NCBI GenBank assembly: GCA_027044005.1
Contig: JALUDK010000249.1
Location: 1-10,548 of the forward strand
Length of the DNA: 10,548 nucleotides
Source: Acidilobaceae archaeon
GTDB lineage: Archaea > Thermoproteota > Thermoprotei_A > Sulfolobales > Acidilobaceae
Direction of reading: 5' to 3'
Shown piece by piece: positions 7,509-10,548 of this stretch. Under the pieces are notes generated by a model. That model ran no database searches. It had not been told where the DNA came from and saw only the letters and a program-made list of their open reading frames with translations. Made by a program: the position numbers and the translations under genes. Every line of letters starts with the position of its first letter. The stretch's first letter is position 1.

Positions 7509-9161
7509 CTACCTCCTCAGTATGAATGCTGCTGCGGCTACTATCACGATGATTACTATTAGCGCTATCACGGTTCTTGATGCTCCTCCCTCCTGCTCTG
7601 CCTGGGTAGTGGTGGCCTCTTGTGTTGCCTCTTGTACTTCTTGTGTCTGGGTAGCCTGTTGTGTTACTCCTCCTGTGGCTGTTGTCTTCTCCTGGGTCTT
7701 AGTCTCCTCCTTTGCTGCTCCTGGTGTTCTGGTTTTCTCTATCTCCTTTAGCTCGTCTAGCATGTTCTTGTATTTCTCGGTTGCCGCCTTCTTCCACGCG
7801 TTAGAATACTTAACTAGTGCCTCTGACTGTATCTGTGGGTCCTTAAGCTTCTTGGTTACCTCTATCGCGTTTTCCATTGTCCAAGTAACCTTCTCCCCCG
7901 TGTATGGATCCGTGTATGTTAGCGGCGCTCCTAGCTTCTTGGCGTACTCGTTGAACTCCTCCTCTGTTATGTATCCCTCCATGTATAGCTTGACTAGCTT
8001 CTTCCATACCTCCTTTAGGAGAGAATTCAGGTCTACTAGCACCGCCTTAAAGTACTGCTGCATCCCCTTCTCATATTTTAGCGCTAGTGCGTCGTCGAAT
8101 TTGATCCCCTGTACTCCGGATATGTGATCATATATGTTCTTGAGGTCCTGCCTCTCCTTACCCTCTGGCAGGTTGAAGGCGTTGGGGTTAGCTGGGAGCC
8201 TGTTTATGTTGGGGTCGAACCATATCTTCTGGCCCTCTGTTAGTACCCATGCTATGAAGGCTTGGGCCGCCTCTGGGTGGGTGCTTGTTGTTAGGAGTGC
8301 TATCGGGTCCCCGTTTACTATGGACTCTCCTGGGGGTAGTATGTACTCGCATGCTGGGTTTGTCTTCATCGCCGTGTATCCGTAGAAGTCTATTGTGATC
8401 CCTACCCCTACTCTTCCTAGTATGACATCGTCTCTTACATCTGAGCTACCTCCCTCTACTAGGCTATTTGCCGCCATTAGTGTTAGGTTTACCCACCCGT
8501 TCTCCCATCCGTATGCCTGTAGTATTATCTCATACATCCTTGTATTGGAGGTTGACCTTGTCGGGTCTGCTATTGCTATGACAGGCTTATTCTCCTTGAC
8601 GAGGGGCTCAGCGTATACGGGGCTTGCTAGGTCTGCCCACCTCTTCGGTACTGGTAGCCCGTACTTGTTTAGTACGTCATGGTTTACCGTGAAGCCGAAG
8701 CTTGCTATGCTTGCGGCCACCCAGTAGATCTTACCGTCACTGATCCTCTTCATTGGCGCCCCGGCGTATGTGTCTGGTATCTGGCTGGCTGCATCTAGGG
8801 CTAGCTGGCTTGTTAGGGGTGCTAGTAGGCCAGCCTCGTATAGGTTGTCGAATAGTGTGGGTCCTCCTCCCCACGCCACGTCTATGTTGTTACCCTTGTT
8901 GGCGGCCCTCTCTATGGCGCTTACCCACAGCGTCGGGTCGAACGAGTAGAATTTTATATCAACTATATTATATTGTTTTGCTATATCTGATTTGAGGAAT
9001 TCCTCCTTTGCCTTATTCAGTATCTCTCCGGGGTGCCTTGTTATGATCCTAATGACTACTCCCTCCTGGGCTGACGCGTCTAGGGCTAGGAGGGGGCCAG
9101 CAAGTATCATAGTTATGAGGAGTAGGCTAGCCAGGCCCATCCACCGGCTGGGACGCACCAC
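7509..9161 (-). CDS. ABC importer substrate-binding protein, Fe(III) (AfuA/FbpA)-like, stalked and membrane-anchored
   Basis: The 550-residue protein has a signal peptide (hydrophobic 9-27, possible cut after Ala31 in DASAQ), a periplasmic-binding fold (about 36-335), a Lys/Glu-rich helical extension (about 338-476), a Thr/Gln stalk (477-526) and a C-terminal helix (530-548) ending in Arg-Arg. The core shows the class pattern DVAWGGGPTLFDNLYEAGLLAPL in the region 94-116, and GVGITIDFYGYTA (252-264), whose Tyr260/Tyr262 lie roughly where ferric-binding proteins place metal tyrosines; this is suggestive only. It is longer than bacterial FbpA (about 340) because of the helical extension and stalk. 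It captures substrate outside the cell for the adjacent permease and ATPase. The start is GTG 9161 or the next GTG at 9158, which sits better after GGTGG; a near-leaderless TATA box lies upstream. Confidence 0.92.
   Translation of the reverse strand: MVRPSRWMGLASLLLITMILAGPLLALDASAQEGVVIRIITRHPGEILNKAKEEFLKSDIAKQYNIVDIKFYSFDPTLWVSAIERAANKGNNIDVAWGGGPTLFDNLYEAGLLAPLTSQLALDAASQIPDTYAGAPMKRISDGKIYWVAASIASFGFTVNHDVLNKYGLPVPKRWADLASPVYAEPLVKENKPVIAIADPTRSTSNTRMYEIILQAYGWENGWVNLTLMAANSLVEGGSSDVRDDVILGRVGVGITIDFYGYTAMKTNPACEYILPPGESIVNGDPIALLTTSTHPEAAQAFIAWVLTEGQKIWFDPNINRLPANPNAFNLPEGKERQDLKNIYDHISGVQGIKFDDALALKYEKGMQQYFKAVLVDLNSLLKEVWKKLVKLYMEGYITEEEFNEYAKKLGAPLTYTDPYTGEKVTWTMENAIEVTKKLKDPQIQSEALVKYSNAWKKAATEKYKNMLDELKEIEKTRTPGAAKEETKTQEKTTATGGVTQQATQTQEVQEATQEATTTQAEQEGGASRTVIALIVIIVIVAAAAFILRR
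7584..7733 (-). repeat. Low-complexity Thr/Gln/Glu stalk of the binding protein
   Basis: Residues 477-526 are almost wholly Thr, Gln, Glu, Ala and Lys with recurring QEATQEAT-like units, just before the membrane helix. It is the counterpart of the stalk in the phosphoesterase, though shorter and more acidic. Confidence 0.7.
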
Positions 9162-9191
9162 AGGCCACCGTTAATCCTGGTCTTCCTGAGT

Positions 9192-9199
9192 GTATAAAT
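9192..9199 (-). promoter_or_regulatory. TATA box of the ABC importer operon
   Basis: ATTTATAC on the minus strand is a good archaeal TATA match, centred about 34 bp before GTG 9161. It predicts a transcript start near 9169 and a leader of about 8-11 nt, which contains GGTGG. It lies just beyond the stop of the CcmE-like gene (9219), so the importer can be transcribed apart from the cytochrome genes. Confidence 0.55.
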
Positions 9200-9218
9200 G
9201 CTAGTGATGGTGCACTGG

Positions 9219-9725
9219 TTACCCTACCGTGGCCTGCTCCTGGCCGTAGGACGAGTGGCATCCCTTCAGTATCGTGTATATCTCTATAACTGGGACCTGA
9301 ACCGTTTCTCCTTCTAGAGTTATTGATATTGTCTCTCCCGGCTTGTATACGCCGTCTACTACTATAGTCGGGTCTATTATAGGGGATCCTCCGTACCTTG
9401 ATAGGAACTCTGATGCGGGGTATACTGCCGCCACCCTGAAGCCATTGTCGCCTTCAAGTAGGAAGATTACTATCGAGTCCCCGTTACCGGCCTTGGCTAT
9501 ACCATAGGGGCCCCTGGCGTCTAGCCTGTACTCCTCCCCATTGTATACTATGACCCCGCTTCCAATGCCCAGGCTGACCACGTTACCCCTAACCGTTACC
9601 CTTGTAGGCGAGTCCACACTGGCTAGGCTACCCACCTCATTGTACTTGGATGCATTTATGGATGCGTACCCTATCCCGGCTATGAGTACTGCCATTATCA
9701 CTGCTAGTAGTATGGGCCTATTCAC
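9219..9725 (-). CDS. ccmE: CcmE-like haem chaperone with CxxxY motif (cytochrome c maturation)
   Basis: The 168-residue protein has one N-terminal membrane anchor (about 4-22) followed by a beta-rich OB-like domain outside the membrane (VTVRGNVVSLG from residue 43, IVYNGEEYRL, later TIVVDGVYKPG). It ends with LKGCHSSYGQ, where Cys156-x-x-x-Tyr160 occupies the place of the haem-binding HxxxY of bacterial CcmE; CxxxY forms are known from archaea and some sulphate reducers. Its role would be to carry haem from the CcmC-side complex to the cytochrome c ligation step. The start is GTG 9725, in a GTGA 4-nt overlap with the upstream CcmC-like gene, with GGGTGG 6 nt before it, so the two are co-translated. 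OB-domain similarity is weak by eye; the call rests on the C-terminal motif, topology and the neighbour. Confidence 0.78.
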   Translation of the reverse strand: MNRPILLAVIMAVLIAGIGYASINASKYNEVGSLASVDSPTRVTVRGNVVSLGIGSGVIVYNGEEYRLDARGPYGIAKAGNGDSIVIFLLEGDNGFRVAAVYPASEFLSRYGGSPIIDPTIVVDGVYKPGETISITLEGETVQVPVIEIYTILKGCHSSYGQEQATVG

Positions 9726-10548
9726 CGCTTGCCACCCAGGAGGTAAAGGGAGGCGGATAGTAATATAGCGTATACTATGAATGCGAAGGGAGTGCTCCAG
9801 TGGTAGAGGATCTCTATGTTGTTCCCATTGATCCTGACTATGTGGCCTATTAGCGTGCTTTGGCCGTCCCTGGTTAGCGGGGGGCTTATAGGAGGCTCTA
9901 TGGGCCTATCGAAGCTTATAGTCTCCCCGCTTGATAGCGTAATACTTGTGATCTTACCCTCACTAGTTATAGTGGCGTTAACTACCCTATCACTACTACC
10001 CTCTACAGCTGGGTAGTAGGTGTACCCAGCAATTGCTATTCCCACTAGGAGTATCGCGATGGGGATAATTCTAGGCACCCTGATGCCTCCACGAGCGTGA
10101 AGTATCGGGGCTATCACTGCTATTGACGCTAGTAGGAGTATCCTCATACCAAGTAGTATGCCACCCGGCCCGCCTCCTGCGAACTCCGCGATAGCCTCCC
10201 CTGTAGGGTGGAGGCTCTCTAGAACCCTAGAGGCTAGGAAGCTTATCGGTATCGTAACGAACGCAGCTATTGCATATGCCGCCCCTACCCTGCCTGCCCT
10301 GTCAGGATCCGGTATGCTACTCTTTAGCGGGAAGTATGCCAGATAGGATAGGAATAGTAGTAGCACTGCCGTCTGCTTGGGATCCCAGTTCCACGGGGCA
10401 CCCCAGGACTCGCTGGCCCATGCGCTACCCGTTACCAGGGTTGCTGCCCCGAACATTATCCCGTATTTGACGTACGAGTCTGCAAGGGCCTCATAGCGTT
10501 TATCCCCGCGCCTCAGGTATAGTATAGAGGAGATTAGAGCCCCCGTGA
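9722..10548 (-). CDS. ccmC: CcmC-like haem-handling membrane protein (WWD domain), cut by the window edge
   Basis: The frame is open to the right edge, giving 274 visible residues; an internal ATG at 10456 is not the real start, because conserved sequence (DSYVKYGI and 22 residues before it) precedes it. The tryptophan-rich haem-binding loop reads WASESWGAPWNWDPKQT (visible residues 43-59), the WWD signature of the CcmC/CcmF/CcsA superfamily, with helices on both sides. SLHPTGEAI (111-119) gives His113 in the position of the TLHQ histidine of CcmC. Two more helices (129-149, 158-177) are followed by a beta-rich, non-membrane segment of about 65 residues (183-248), then His249 (YHWSTP) and a last helix (252-270). 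It would bind haem at the outer face and pass it to the CcmE-like protein encoded by the overlapping next gene. CcsA (system II) is the alternative; the CcmE partner favours CcmC. Confidence 0.82.
   Translation of the reverse strand, partial: TGALISSILYLRRGDKRYEALADSYVKYGIMFGAATLVTGSAWASESWGAPWNWDPKQTAVLLLFLSYLAYFPLKSSIPDPDRAGRVGAAYAIAAFVTIPISFLASRVLESLHPTGEAIAEFAGGGPGGILLGMRILLLASIAVIAPILHARGGIRVPRIIPIAILLVGIAIAGYTYYPAVEGSSDRVVNATITSEGKITSITLSSGETISFDRPIEPPISPPLTRDGQSTLIGHIVRINGNNIEILYHWSTPFAFIVYAILLSASLYLLGGKR

Noticed and set aside
7522..8127. Plus-strand frame of 201 residues opposite the binding-protein C-terminus
   Set aside because: Ser/Val/Cys-rich antisense image of the stalk and helical region; no motif or start signal.

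Overview
This window most likely comes from a hyperthermophilic crenarchaeon, probably of the Desulfurococcales (Aeropyrum- or Pyrodictiaceae-like). The evidence is heavy use of AGG for Arg and ATA for Ile, frequent TAG stops, several GTG or TTG starts, TATA boxes placed for leaderless or near-leaderless transcripts, short GGTG-type ribosome sites, and surface proteins with Thr/Gln-rich stalks and C-terminal membrane anchors. The family content (DUF763, archaeal XerA-like recombinase, CcmE with a CxxxY haem motif) fits this. The genus is an inference.

Left part (1-2370). A partial minus-strand gene with a possible Cas4/PD-(D/E)XK-like N-terminus runs off the left edge. It is divergent from a complete DUF763 gene (274-1407, +), with a 55-bp gap between the start codons. 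DUF763 converges with and overlaps by 29 bp a tyrosine recombinase of the XerA type (1379-2239, -). The recombinase reading frame appears to carry homologous coding sequence upstream of its first usual start codon.

Middle (2370-9161, all minus). Transcription runs right to left: substrate-binding protein, double-module permease, ATPase (an Fe(III)/FbpABC-like ABC importer with 22-bp and 6-bp gaps), then a large exported metallophosphoesterase with its own leaderless promoter. The binding protein and the phosphoesterase share the same surface design: an N-terminal export signal, a soluble domain, a Thr/Gln-rich stalk and a C-terminal membrane helix.

Right part (9219-10548, minus). A CcmC-like haem-handling membrane protein, running off the right edge, overlaps by 4 bp a small CcmE-like haem chaperone with the motif CHSSY, a CxxxY variant of the usual HxxxY. 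This is a cytochrome c maturation (system I) operon.

Taken together, the right two thirds look like a cell-surface nutrient and haem/iron block: a likely ferric-iron importer, a surface phosphoesterase and haem delivery to c-type cytochromes. The functional link between them is inferred from proximity only. No tRNA, rRNA, CRISPR array or insertion sequence was seen, and no gene-free stretch exceeds about 130 bp.
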